The notes under the pieces were generated by a model that made no database searches, was not told the origin of the DNA, and saw nothing but the letters and a program-made list of their open reading frames with translations. 64,000 bases of DNA from Candidatus Dechloromonas phosphorivorans (lineage in GTDB: Bacteria > Pseudomonadota > Gammaproteobacteria > Burkholderiales > Rhodocyclaceae), in NCBI GenBank assembly GCA_016721185.1, contig JADKIP010000016.1:1-64000 (forward strand), read 5' to 3'. The first letter of the stretch is position 1; each line of letters opens with the position of its first letter. This document shows, piece by piece, positions 8,056-16,736 of the stretch. The position numbers were made by a program, and so were the translations under genes.

Positions 8056-9428
8056 TTAGCCCATCGCCTTCAAATGCTGAATGATATGCCCGGCCATCGG
8101 CTGGGCATCGCCATAAAGCATCCGGCAGTTGTCGGTATAGAACAGCGCATTTTCAACGCCGGAATAACCGGTTCCCTTGCCGCGCTTGATCACAATGACG
8201 TTCTGCGCCATGTCGGCATTGAGGATCGGCATGCCGTAGATCGGGCTTGATTTGTCGGTGCGGGCACTCGGATTCACCACATCATTGGCGCCAATAATCA
8301 GCGCCACATCGGCCTGGCCGAATTCGCCATTGATTTCCTCAAGGTCGAAAATCTTGTCGTAAGGCACGCCGGCTTCAGCCAGCAGCACGTTCATATGCCC
8401 CGGCATCCGTCCGGCCACCGGGTGGATGGCGAACTTCACCTCGACCCCGGCTTCTTCGAGGATCGACGTCATTTCCCACACCTTGTGCTGGGCATGCGCC
8501 ACCGCCATGCCGTAACCCGGCACGATGATGACCTTGCTGGCGTAACGCATCATCGCTGCCGCATCGATCGCGCTCAGTTCCTTCATCGTCCCTTCGATCG
8601 CTTCGCCGGCGCCGCCACCGCCGGTCATCGGGGTGAACAGGATGTTCGAGATCGGCCGGTTCATCGCCTTGGCCATCAACTGGGTGAGCAGCGTACCGGC
8701 CGCGCCGACGACGATACCGGCAATGATCAGCGCCGGATTGCCCAGCACATAACCTTCAAAGCCCACGGCCAGGCCGGTAAAGGCGTTGAACAGGGAAATC
8801 ACCACCGGCATGTCGGCGCCGCCAATCGGCAACGTGACGATCAGGCCAGGATTAGCGCGATGGCGAAGAAGACCAGGATCAGTTCCGGCTGGGCCGGCGC
8901 CATGACGATCATCGCGCCACCAAGAGCGATAGCGGTCAGCGCCAGCACGACGTTGACGACATTCTGCGCTGGCAAGCGGTAAGTCTTCTTGAGCAGGCCT
9001 TGCAACTTGGCGTAAGCGACGCAGGAACCGGTAAAGGAAACCGAACCAATCAGTGCGCCAAGTACGGCCAGGGTGGTCACCACCGCACTATGGGTATCGC
9101 CCTTGGCGAATTCGATAGCGGCAATCGCCGCCGCCGCACCGCCACCCATGCCGTTATAGATCGCCACCATCTGCGGCATGTCGGTCATCTTGACCCGCTT
9201 GCCGGAAATCCAGGCGGCAGCGGCCCCAATGACCAGCGCCAGCGCCATCAGTGCGATGTTCTTCAGGCCGGGGACGAGGAAAGTGCCGGCAATGGCGATC
9301 AACATGCCGTAACCGGCCCAGACGATGCCCTTGCGCGCACTGGCCGGCGAACTCATGCCTTTCAGACCGAGAATGAAGAGCAGGGCGCCGGCAAACCAGG
9401 CACCTTGAACGTAGAGAGGTAGCGTCAT
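8056..9428 (-). CDS. pntB: NAD(P) transhydrogenase subunit beta (one frameshift)
   Basis: PntB is the membrane subunit with the NADP(H)-binding domain III of the proton-translocating transhydrogenase, which uses the proton gradient to move hydride between NAD(H) and NADP(H). The start is ATG 9428 (MTLPLYVQGAWFAGALLFIL), overlapping the pntAB stop as TAATG. Multiple membrane helices fill the first half. Domain III shows VIIVPGYGMAVAHAQH, GRMPGHMNVLLAEA, GANDVVNP and KRGKGTGYSGVEN. The frame breaks at 8844-8845, where one G (C on the coding strand) is missing between ALILA and LIVTLPIGGADMP. Corrected length is 457 residues, normal for the family. The single homopolymer shift suggests sequence error rather than loss of function. 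Confidence 0.88.
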
Positions 9429-9712
9429 TACGCAGCGTCCTTTTTCTTGAACATGGCGAGCATGCGTTCCGTGACGACATAACCGCCAGCGGCATTGGCC
9501 GCGCCGAGGGCGACCGCGAAGAAGCCGATGGCCTGTTGCAATGGTGTATCGGCCGAGCCGAGCATGATCATGGCGCCAACAACCACGACGCCGTGAATGA
9601 AGTTGGAACCGGACATCAGCGGCGTGTGCAGGATGACCGGCACCTTGGCGATGATCTCGTAGCCGGTGAAGGCGGCGAGCACGAAGATATAAAGCGCGAG
9701 CAGGCCGTCCAT
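9428..9712 (-). CDS. pntAB: NAD(P) transhydrogenase subunit alpha-2
   Basis: This small membrane subunit (94 residues) corresponds to the C-terminal transmembrane part of the single-chain PntA of enterobacteria; the split form is common in other proteobacteria. MDGLLALYIFVLAAFTGYEI starts at ATG 9712, which overlaps the pntAA stop (TAATG). Three hydrophobic segments are visible at about residues 4-22, 36-54 and 59-82, and the tail FKKKDAA is basic. It overlaps pntB by one base, so the three pnt genes are translationally coupled. Confidence 0.9.
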   Translation of the reverse strand: MDGLLALYIFVLAAFTGYEIIAKVPVILHTPLMSGSNFIHGVVVVGAMIMLGSADTPLQQAIGFFAVALGAANAAGGYVVTERMLAMFKKKDAA

Positions 9713-10839
9713 TAGGCCTCTCCGAAAATTTGCTTGATTTGGCCGTTGACCGTAGCACCGTCCTTGCACAGCAAGGTGCCGGCGACGACGTCATCGCTCC
9801 AGTCGAAAACCAGCTCGCCATCCTTGATCCACGGCGAAATGAAGTTGTAGATATTCTTGGCGTACAGCTCGGAGGCGTGCGTCGGCATACGTGACGGCAG
9901 ATTCAACGGACCGTGGATATTCACGTCATTGGCCACGACATGCTCGCCGGGCTGGGTCAGGGCGCAGTTGCCGCCGGACTCGGCGGCCATGTCGACGATG
10001 ATGGCGCCGTATTTCATCCGGCTGATCATGTCGGTAGTGATGATGATCGGCGCCTTTTTGCCCGGAATGGCGGCAGTGGTGATGACAACATCCGACAAGG
10101 CGACGGCCTTGGCCAGCTTCTCGGTCTGCTGGGCCTTCTCTTCGGCCGTCAGGTCGCGGGCGTAACCACCGGCGCCGTCGGCCGAAACGCCGGTATCGAC
10201 GAACTTGGCGCCGAGCGATTCGATCTGTTCACGCGCGGCGGAGCGCACGTCATAGGCTTCAACCATCGCCCCCAGACGCTTGCAGGTGGCAATCGCTTGC
10301 AGGCCGGCGACACCGGCGCCAATGACCAACACGCGGGCCGGACGGATCGTGCCGGCGGCGGTGGTCAGCATCGGGAAGAACTTGGTGCAGCGGGCGGCGG
10401 CGATCAGGCCGCACTGGTAGCCGGCGCAGGAAGCCTGGGAAGACAAGGCGTCCATGCTTTGCGCCCGCGAGATGCGCGGCAGCAGTTCGAGCGAAAAGGC
10501 GGTAATTTTCCGGGCGTTCAAGGCGTCGAGACGGGCTTTGTCCTCGAAGGGCTTGAGCAGGCCGATCAGGACTGAACCTTCCGGTAGCGCGGCGATTTCT
10601 TCCGGTGACGGCGGGGTGACGCGCAGGATCAGGCCGGCGTTACCATAGGCTTCGCTGATGCCATTGACCATGCCGACGTCAACATAGTCGGTATCCAGGA
10701 AATGACTTTCGGCGCCGGCGCTTTGCTCCATGCGCAGGCTGGCGCCTAGCGCAGCAAACTTCTTGGCCGTTTCAGGAACGAGCGCAACCCGGCTTTCACC
10801 GGGGGCGCGTTCCCTCGCGACCGCTATAGATAAGGACAT
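9712..10839 (-). CDS. pntAA: NAD(P) transhydrogenase subunit alpha-1 (NAD-binding)
   Basis: This soluble NAD(H)-binding domain I of the transhydrogenase has 375 residues. The N-terminal alanine-dehydrogenase-like half includes ESRVALVPETAKKF (15-28) and RISRAQSMDALSSQA (122-136). The Rossmann loop VIGAGVAGLQA lies at about 172-182 and is followed by VEAYDVR. TTAAIPGKKAP and VDMAAESGGNC are also typical. ATG 10839 begins a normal N-terminus. It is first gene of the pntAA-pntAB-pntB operon; about 90 bases separate it from the end of aceK upstream on the same strand. Confidence 0.93.
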   Translation of the reverse strand: MSLSIAVARERAPGESRVALVPETAKKFAALGASLRMEQSAGAESHFLDTDYVDVGMVNGISEAYGNAGLILRVTPPSPEEIAALPEGSVLIGLLKPFEDKARLDALNARKITAFSLELLPRISRAQSMDALSSQASCAGYQCGLIAAARCTKFFPMLTTAAGTIRPARVLVIGAGVAGLQAIATCKRLGAMVEAYDVRSAAREQIESLGAKFVDTGVSADGAGGYARDLTAEEKAQQTEKLAKAVALSDVVITTAAIPGKKAPIIITTDMISRMKYGAIIVDMAAESGGNCALTQPGEHVVANDVNIHGPLNLPSRMPTHASELYAKNIYNFISPWIKDGELVFDWSDDVVAGTLLCKDGATVNGQIKQIFGEA

Positions 10840-10928
10840 GCTTGATTCTCCGTGGGTAGTTTGATTGTTTTAGTGGTTTTGAATGTAGCTAATGAATATT
10901 TTGCAAAATATTTTAATAGTTCGATGGA

Positions 10929-12710
10929 TCAGGAGGCTGGGTCAGCTTCAGGTGGGCAATTGATGAAACGAATTTCCTGCGGGTAGGGGAAAAAGTCTTC
11001 AACATGGCCCTCGCGAATTTTAAGTTGCGCATCCTGCCAGAATTTTGCCGACAAGAGGTCACGATGATGCTTGTGAAATATCTTGCGCAGCACCGGTGAG
11101 GCGAGCAAAAAAGTGCTGAACTCTTCCGGGAATACGTCGTTTTTGGCCACGGGATACCAGACTTCGCCAGACATTTCTGTTTCAAAATCCGGCGCCAGCG
11201 GGATTTTACGGAAGTTGCAATCCGTCATGTATTCGATTTCATCGTAGTCATAAAACACCACGCGCCCGTAACGGGTGACGCCAAAGTTCTTCCACAACAT
11301 GTCACCCGGGAAAATGTTGGCCTGAGCCAGTTCGCGAATGGCGCTGCCGTATTCCTTGATGGCGTGCTCGACGCCTTCAATATTGTTGGTGCGCTCCATC
11401 CGGTCGAGGTGGATGTTCAACGGCTCCATCCGGCGCTCAATATAAATATGTTTGATGATCAGCGTTTCACCATCGATTTCGAAGCAAGAAGGCGCCAGCG
11501 TTTGCAATTCCTCCATGACCTCCGGGTCAAAGCGATTGAGCGGAAAGGCTGCGTTGGAAAATTCGAGGGTGTCCGCCATGCGGCCGACGCGGTCGACCTG
11601 TTTAACCATCATGAATTTACGCTTGACGGTGGCACGGTCCATGTTTTTGGAGGCGCCGAAAACGTCCTTGATGATCTTGAAAACGTAAGGATAGGAGGGC
11701 AGCGTGAAGACCAGCATGACCAGGCCGCGAATGCCGGGCGCCATGATGAATTTGTCTTCCGAATGGTGCAGGTGATAAATGAAATCGCGGAAAAACATCG
11801 TTTTGCCCTGCTTGCCGAGGCCGAGCATGATGTAAAGCTCGGAGCGCGGTTTGTTGGGCAGGATGGAGCGCAGGAATTGAACGAAGCCGGACGGCACTTC
11901 CATGTCGACCATGAAATAAGCGCGCGATAGCGAAAAAAGCAGGCCGATCCGCCAGGCGTCGAGCAGGATGGTATCGAGGTAAAGCTGGCCGTTTTCATCG
12001 TGCAGCACCGGGATGGCGAAGGCGTATTCGGCCGAACCATTGATGGCCTTGCCAATAATGTAGGCGGCCTTGTTGCGGTAGAAGGCGGAGCCGAGCACCT
12101 GAATCTGGAAGTTGACCTCCCGCGCCGGCATTCCTTTCAAATGCTGTCGAACTGCGCGATAGACGTAATTGACGTCGCGTTCCAGATCGGCGAAGGGGCG
12201 CTGCCACTTGAAATCATCAACAATCTTGCGGATGGCGCCGCGCAAACCCCCGGTTACCGCGTAGTAGCTGCGGTAAGTCGGCTCGAATTCAGCCTCGATG
12301 TTTTCGGTAGACAGCGTCGGGCGAACGAAAATGAAGTCATTGCGGAAGTAGTCGCGGTGCAGGATTTTGGTCGTCACCGAGTTGAAAAAACTCTCCGCCA
12401 GTTCCGGCTGCTTATGATTCAGCAACAGGCCGATATAGAGCAGTTTGACCTGCTGCCAGGTGGCGTCGTCCAGACTTTGCGAATCAAACTCGTCGTGCAG
12501 ACGCTCGACACATTCGTCGACGCGGTCATCGTAAAAGCGGATGCGCTCGCGAACTGCCTTATGCACGCCCAGCCAGTCAGCCTGCTCAAAACGGGTTTTG
12601 GCATTTTTGCTGGTCGCGCGGAACAGCTTGTAGTGCTTGTTGAAGCCTTGAATCAGGGCCAGCGCGATGTGGTGTGCATTGTTGCCGTAGAGGCCGACAG
12701 AGATTTTCAT
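10929..12710 (-). CDS. aceK: Isocitrate dehydrogenase kinase/phosphatase
   Basis: AceK reversibly phosphorylates isocitrate dehydrogenase and so diverts isocitrate between the TCA cycle and the glyoxylate bypass. The 593-residue protein has the normal length and is alignable throughout, from HHIALALIQGFNKHYKLFR near the N-terminus to the kinase fold in the C-terminal half. FPGDMLWKNFGV (about 467-478; Asp 470 and Asn 475 as catalytic-loop residues) is followed by FYDYDEIEYM (486-495; metal-binding Asp). The start is ATG 12710 with GCCTCC (AGGCGGAGG-like on the sense strand) nearby. It lies head-to-head with its own substrate gene icd across 188 bases rather than in an aceBAK operon. Transcription is away from icd and towards pnt. 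Confidence 0.95.
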   Translation of the reverse strand: MKISVGLYGNNAHHIALALIQGFNKHYKLFRATSKNAKTRFEQADWLGVHKAVRERIRFYDDRVDECVERLHDEFDSQSLDDATWQQVKLLYIGLLLNHKQPELAESFFNSVTTKILHRDYFRNDFIFVRPTLSTENIEAEFEPTYRSYYAVTGGLRGAIRKIVDDFKWQRPFADLERDVNYVYRAVRQHLKGMPAREVNFQIQVLGSAFYRNKAAYIIGKAINGSAEYAFAIPVLHDENGQLYLDTILLDAWRIGLLFSLSRAYFMVDMEVPSGFVQFLRSILPNKPRSELYIMLGLGKQGKTMFFRDFIYHLHHSEDKFIMAPGIRGLVMLVFTLPSYPYVFKIIKDVFGASKNMDRATVKRKFMMVKQVDRVGRMADTLEFSNAAFPLNRFDPEVMEELQTLAPSCFEIDGETLIIKHIYIERRMEPLNIHLDRMERTNNIEGVEHAIKEYGSAIRELAQANIFPGDMLWKNFGVTRYGRVVFYDYDEIEYMTDCNFRKIPLAPDFETEMSGEVWYPVAKNDVFPEEFSTFLLASPVLRKIFHKHHRDLLSAKFWQDAQLKIREGHVEDFFPYPQEIRFINCPPEADPAS

Positions 12711-12898
12711 GGAGGCGGTTTATGCTGCACGGAAATGACGATTTTAGCACCGCCAGAAAATTGGCAAGTCACTGGCCGCCCTGCATTTATTCACGCATAA
12801 TCAATCTGCTGCCTGCCGTAATCCACCCGGCAGGTCTCGCGCTAGTCGCGGCAATCACCGACGAAACCCGTCGTCAAAATATACTTTTGGAGTGACCT

Positions 12899-14140
12899 AT
12901 GACATCTCATATCAAAGTGCCGCAAGGCGGTCAGAAAATCGTTCCGGGGCAGGCCACCCCCAACAATCCAATCATTCCTTTTATCGAAGGTGACGGCATC
13001 GGGATCGACATCACCCCGGTCATGATCAAAGTGATCGACGCAGCCGTTGCCAAAGCCTACGGTGGCGCCAAAAAAATTCACTGGATGGAAGTCTTCGCCG
13101 GCGAAAAATCCACCCGTCTGTACGGCCCGGACGAGTGGTTCCCGAAGGAAACTTTCGATGCGCTGAAGGAATACTCTGTTTCCATCAAGGGCCCGATGAC
13201 GACCCCGGTCGGTGGCGGTATTCGTTCCCTGAACGTGGCGTTGCGCCAGGAACTCGATCTTTACCAGTGCGTTCGTCCGGTCCAGTATTTCAAGGGTGTA
13301 CCGTCCCCGTTGAAGCATCCGGAACTGACCAATATGGTGATTTTCCGCGAGAACACCGAAGATATTTACGCCGGTATTGAATGGGCTGCCGAATCCGAAG
13401 GCGCCAAGAAGGTCATCAAGTTCCTGCAGGAAGAAATGGGCGTCAAGAAAATCCGTTTCCCGATGACTTCCGGGATCGGCATCAAGCCGATTTCCGTTGA
13501 AGGCACCACTCGTCTGGTGCGCGCGGCGCTCAAGTACGTGATTGCCAACGACCGCAAGTCGCTGACCATCGTGCATAAAGGCAACATCATGAAATTCACG
13601 GAAGGTTTGTTCCGTGACACCGCCTACAAGGTGGCTCAGGAAGAATTTGGCGCCGAACTGGTTGATGGCGGCCCGTGGTGCAAGTTCAAGAACCCCAACT
13701 CCGGCCGCGAAGTCATCGTCAAGGATTCGATAGCTGACGCTTTCCTGCAGCAAATCCTGCTGCGCCCGGCCGAGTACGACACCATCGTTACCACCAACCT
13801 GAACGGTGATTACATTTCCGATGCGCTGGCGGCTCAGGTTGGCGGTATCGGTATCGCCCCGGGGGCCAATATTTCCGACCAGTACGCCTGTTTTGAAGCC
13901 ACCCACGGTACCGCGCCGAAGTACGCTGGCCTGGACAAGGTGAATCCTGGTTCGCTGATCCTTTCCGCCGAAATGATGCTGCGCCATCTGGGCTGGGTTG
14001 AAGCGGCCAATCTCGTCATCAAGTCCATGGAAGCGGCGATTGGCGACCGGCAAGTGACGTATGACTTCGCCCGCCTGATGGAAGGTGCCGACGAGCTTTC
14101 CTGCTCGGAGTTCGGTGATGCGATGATTGCCCGCATGTAA
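12899..14140 (+). CDS. icd: NADP-dependent isocitrate dehydrogenase
   Basis: Icd converts isocitrate to 2-oxoglutarate and CO2 with NADP in the TCA cycle. The protein has 413 residues. GDGIGIDITP (31-40) is the N-terminal family motif, and PVGGGIRSLNVALRQELDLY (103-122) carries Ser 110, the position matching the serine phosphorylated by AceK in the enterobacterial enzyme. TNLNGDYISDALAAQVGG and ATHGTAPKYAG are the metal- and cofactor-site regions. It is preceded by TTTGGAGTG as ribosome binding site and followed by a strong terminator, so it is probably transcribed alone. The adjacent aceK gives the enzyme-regulator pair. Confidence 0.96.
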   Translation: MTSHIKVPQGGQKIVPGQATPNNPIIPFIEGDGIGIDITPVMIKVIDAAVAKAYGGAKKIHWMEVFAGEKSTRLYGPDEWFPKETFDALKEYSVSIKGPMTTPVGGGIRSLNVALRQELDLYQCVRPVQYFKGVPSPLKHPELTNMVIFRENTEDIYAGIEWAAESEGAKKVIKFLQEEMGVKKIRFPMTSGIGIKPISVEGTTRLVRAALKYVIANDRKSLTIVHKGNIMKFTEGLFRDTAYKVAQEEFGAELVDGGPWCKFKNPNSGREVIVKDSIADAFLQQILLRPAEYDTIVTTNLNGDYISDALAAQVGGIGIAPGANISDQYACFEATHGTAPKYAGLDKVNPGSLILSAEMMLRHLGWVEAANLVIKSMEAAIGDRQVTYDFARLMEGADELSCSEFGDAMIARM

Positions 14141-14165
14141 TTGCTGCCTGAATCGGCAAGATCGG

Positions 14166-14192
14166 AGGCCCCCGCAAGGGGGCTTCTTCTTT
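14166..14192 (+). terminator. Rho-independent terminator of icd
   Basis: GCCCCC (14168-14173), loop GCAA, GGGGGC (14178-14183), then TTCTTCTTTT. It lies 27 bases after the icd stop. Confidence 0.85.
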
Positions 14193-14271
14193 TCAAGTAA
14201 AATTTGGCTGGGCAGGCACCTTGGTTCCTGCCTTTGCAGAGGCAGCGAATTTGCCAACGAGTTGGTCCACC

Positions 14272-14318
14272 ATTGGCCAGTGAATTGGCCGGTGAATTGG
14301 CCGGTGAATTGGCCCGCA
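14272..14318. repeat. 12-bp tandem repeat, about four copies
   Basis: ATTGGCC(A/G)GTGA repeats head-to-tail from 14272, with two exact copies at 14284-14307 and a diverged fourth unit (ATTGGCCCGCA). It lies in the gap between icd and the small membrane protein. Period 12 keeps reading frame, but the plus strand shows no gene here. Confidence 0.75.
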
Positions 14319-14376
14319 ATTCTGCCCACGATTTTGCGAACGACTCCTTAACCATTTTTGATTTTTGAAACTGAAT

Positions 14377-14658
14377 ATGAGCCAAGACCTTCCCCTGACC
14401 CCGTTGAGCCCTGAAGAACTTTTACAGCGTCGAAAGACCGTGCGGGCAAGGGTTTTGCTGCGCGGCGTGTTGATTGGTACATTGATCGCGGGATGGTGGA
14501 TTTTCTTCGCGCCTGACGCCATGATGGATCCGGGATTGAAGAACATCCTCGGCGTTGGGGCGGGCTTGTTGGCAATGGGGAGCTATCTGTTCAATTTGCG
14601 CGATGCCCTGATGCTGCGGCCAAGCAAGACCGAACCAAAGGCCGGGACGGCGGAGTGA
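14377..14658 (+). CDS. Small membrane protein, function unknown
   Basis: 93 residues from ATG 14377 (MSQDLPLTPLSPEELLQRRK). A basic cytosolic N-terminus precedes two hydrophobic segments, about residues 30-46 (VLIGTLIAGWWIFFAP) and 56-74 (NILGVGAGLLAMGSYLFNL), and a charged tail. A TTG four codons upstream is possible, but the ATG gives the better N-terminus. I recognise no family. Its stop TGA overlaps a GTG that opens a 22-codon ORF leading into murI, so it may be the first gene of a murI operon. Confidence 0.6.
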   Translation: MSQDLPLTPLSPEELLQRRKTVRARVLLRGVLIGTLIAGWWIFFAPDAMMDPGLKNILGVGAGLLAMGSYLFNLRDALMLRPSKTEPKAGTAE

Positions 14659-14723
14659 GCGTTTTCATTGCCCGTCGCAATGACCCCGATGGCAAGGTTT
14701 TTATGCGGCGGACCCAGCCTTGA
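14655..14723 (+). CDS. Possible 22-codon coupling ORF before murI
   Basis: A GTG at 14655 overlaps the stop of the upstream gene (GTGA), and its own stop TGA at 14721-14723 overlaps the TTG start of murI (TTGA). The product would be VSVFIARRNDPDGKVFMRRT plus two residues. Overlaps at both ends suggest a translational-coupling leader, but the peptide has no known relative and may be chance. Confidence 0.3.
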   Translation: MSVFIARRNDPDGKVFMRRTQP

Positions 14724-15517
14724 AACGTCCGGGGATTGCTGTTTTTGACTCCGGACTCGGTGGCTTGACCGTTTTAAGAGCCTTGCGCGGTCAACTCCCG
14801 AAAGAGGACTTTTTTTACTTCGCTGATACCCGCTTTTTGCCCTACGGCGACCGCCCGGAGGTTTTTCTCAAGGAACGCGGCGTTCTGATTGCCCGGGCGC
14901 TGGTGGCACGCGGCGCCAAAGCCCTGGTCATTGCCTGCAACACCGCAACGGCGGCTGCGGCTGAGGAAATTCGGGCGGCAGTTGATGTCCCGGTGGTTGC
15001 GATGGAGCCGGGCGTCAAGCCGGCTGCGGCGCTCAGTCAATCTGGCCGCATTGGTGTGATGGCGACCACCCGTACGGTATCCAGCCCGCGTTTTCAGCGC
15101 TTGCTGGACAATCACGCCAGCCATGTCGAGGTAATCGCCCAGGCTTGCCCGGGACTGGCCGAAGCGATCGAAACACACGGACCGGAAAGTGCCGAAGTGG
15201 CGACATTGCTGGATTGTTTTGTCAGCCCGCTGGCGGCGGCTGGGGTTGATGTCGTAGCGCTTGGTTGCTCGCATTACCCCTGGGTGGCGGCGGCCATCGC
15301 GCAGCGTTTGCCGCCCGGTGTCCAGTTGCTCGATACCGGCGAGGCCATCGCTCGCCAACTGGAGCGCATACTCACCGCAGGGCATTTGCTGGGTGGGGGC
15401 AGTGGGCAACTGCAATTGGCGACCAGCGGCGCGCCGCTCACGGTAAAAGCGACGGTCGAACGCCTGTGGGGCCAGCAGGGCAGCGCACATTTGCCGGTCG
15501 AACATTGGGAGCCTTGA
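14720..15517 (+). CDS. murI: Glutamate racemase
   Basis: MurI makes D-glutamate for peptidoglycan. The 265-residue protein carries VFDSGLGGLTVLRAL (8-22, Asp 10 and Ser 11), PYGDRP (41-46), IACNTATA (71-78, catalytic Cys 73) and LGCSHYP (181-187, second catalytic Cys 183). The start appears to be TTG at 14720, because no ATG precedes the conserved KRPGIAVFDSG segment in frame. TTG overlaps the stop of the short ORF upstream. The CoA-transferase gene follows with one base between stop and start, so the two are co-transcribed. Confidence 0.93.
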   Translation: MKRPGIAVFDSGLGGLTVLRALRGQLPKEDFFYFADTRFLPYGDRPEVFLKERGVLIARALVARGAKALVIACNTATAAAAEEIRAAVDVPVVAMEPGVKPAAALSQSGRIGVMATTRTVSSPRFQRLLDNHASHVEVIAQACPGLAEAIETHGPESAEVATLLDCFVSPLAAAGVDVVALGCSHYPWVAAAIAQRLPPGVQLLDTGEAIARQLERILTAGHLLGGGSGQLQLATSGAPLTVKATVERLWGQQGSAHLPVEHWEP

Positions 15518-15518
15518 A

Positions 15519-16718
15519 ATGAGCAAGACGCAAAAGCCGCTGGCCGGCTTGAAGGTGGTTGAACTTGGCACGCTGATTGCTGGCCCGTTTTGCACGCGGA
15601 TCATGGCCGAGTTTGGCGCCGAAGTGATCAAGGTCGAGTCGCCCGATGGCGGCGATCCGCTGCGCAAATGGCGCAAGCTTTACGAGGGTACGTCGCTCTG
15701 GTGGTACGTCCAGGCGCGCAACAAAAAGTCGGTGACCGCCAATCTCAAGCATCCGGCCGGTCGCGAATTCGTCCGCAAACTGATTGCCGAGGCCGATATT
15801 CTGGTCGAGAATTTTCGCCCCGGTGTGCTGGAGAAGCTCGGTCTGGGTTGGGATGGGCTCAAGGCGGATAACCCCGGCCTGGTCATGGTGCGGCTGTCCG
15901 GGTTCGGGCAGACCGGGCCGTACAAGGATCAACCTGGTTTTGGTGCAGTCGGCGAGTCGATGGGCGGCTTGCGCTACATCTCTGGCTTTCCCGACCGCCC
16001 GCCGGTACGCACCGGGATTTCGATTGGCGATTCGATTGCCGCCTTGTGGGGTGCCGTGGGCGCCTTGATGGCGCTGCGCCATAAGGAAGTCAATGGCGGG
16101 GCGGGGCAGGTGGTTGACGTCGCGCTCTACGAAGGCATCTTCGCGATGATGGAATCGATGGTTCCGGAGTTCGATGTCTTCGGCTTTGTCCGCGAGCGCA
16201 CCGGCAACATCATGCCCGGCATCACGCCCTCGAATACGCACACAACGCGCGATGGCAAGCATGTGACGATTGGCGCCAACGGTGACGCCATTTTCAAGCG
16301 CCTGATGCTTGCCATGGGCCGGGCCGATCTGGCTGAGAGTCCGGGTCTGGCCGACAACACGGGCCGCGATGCCCGGCGCGATGAAATCTATGGATTGATT
16401 GACGCCTGGTGTCTTGAGCGCGATGAGGCCGAGGTGCTGGCGGTTCTGGAAACTGCGCAAGTGCCGTCTTCCCGCGTTTATGCTGCGGTCGACATGTTTT
16501 CTGACCCACAATTCATTGCCCGGCAGATGATCGAGTCGGCAAGACTCCCCGATGGCAAGGACTTCAAAATTCCCGGCATCGTGCCCAGATTGTCTGAAAC
16601 GCCGGGTAGCACAGAGTGGATTGGCCCTGCGCTGGGGGCGCATACCGACGAGGTGCTGCAGAGCCTGGGTTACTCGCCGGCCGATATTGCTGAATTGAAA
16701 GCAGGCGGCGCTATTTAA
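15519..16718 (+). CDS. CaiB/BaiF family (class III) CoA-transferase
   Basis: Class III CoA-transferases move CoA between carboxylic acids. The 399-residue protein has the interlocked-fold signature: LAGLKVVELGTLIAGPF (8-24), AEFGAEVIKVESP (30-42), RNKKSVTANLKHPAGRE (68-83), VENFRPGVLEKLGL (96-109), and RTGISIGDSIAALWG (164-178) with Asp 171 as the expected acyl-anhydride nucleophile. The acyl substrate cannot be read from sequence. It starts one base after murI (TGAAATG) and ends at a hairpin shared with the convergent chemoreceptor gene. Confidence 0.88.
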   Translation: MSKTQKPLAGLKVVELGTLIAGPFCTRIMAEFGAEVIKVESPDGGDPLRKWRKLYEGTSLWWYVQARNKKSVTANLKHPAGREFVRKLIAEADILVENFRPGVLEKLGLGWDGLKADNPGLVMVRLSGFGQTGPYKDQPGFGAVGESMGGLRYISGFPDRPPVRTGISIGDSIAALWGAVGALMALRHKEVNGGAGQVVDVALYEGIFAMMESMVPEFDVFGFVRERTGNIMPGITPSNTHTTRDGKHVTIGANGDAIFKRLMLAMGRADLAESPGLADNTGRDARRDEIYGLIDAWCLERDEAEVLAVLETAQVPSSRVYAAVDMFSDPQFIARQMIESARLPDGKDFKIPGIVPRLSETPGSTEWIGPALGAHTDEVLQSLGYSPADIAELKAGGAI

Positions 16719-16732
16719 GCTCCGCCTGATTT
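16702..16732. terminator. Bidirectional hairpin between convergent genes
   Basis: CAGGCGG (16702-16708) pairs with CCGCCTG (16722-16728), followed by ATTTTCGG. It overlaps the CoA-transferase stop and lies just before the stop of the minus-strand chemoreceptor. Confidence 0.45.
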
Positions 16733-16736
16733 TCGG

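Noticed and set aside
12000..12800. Open frame of 266 codons antisense to aceK
   Set aside because: It is a shadow of the well-conserved aceK coding frame.
12842..14329. Open frame of 495 codons antisense to icd
   Set aside because: icd is unmistakable on the other strand; the antisense product has no family features and crosses the icd terminator.
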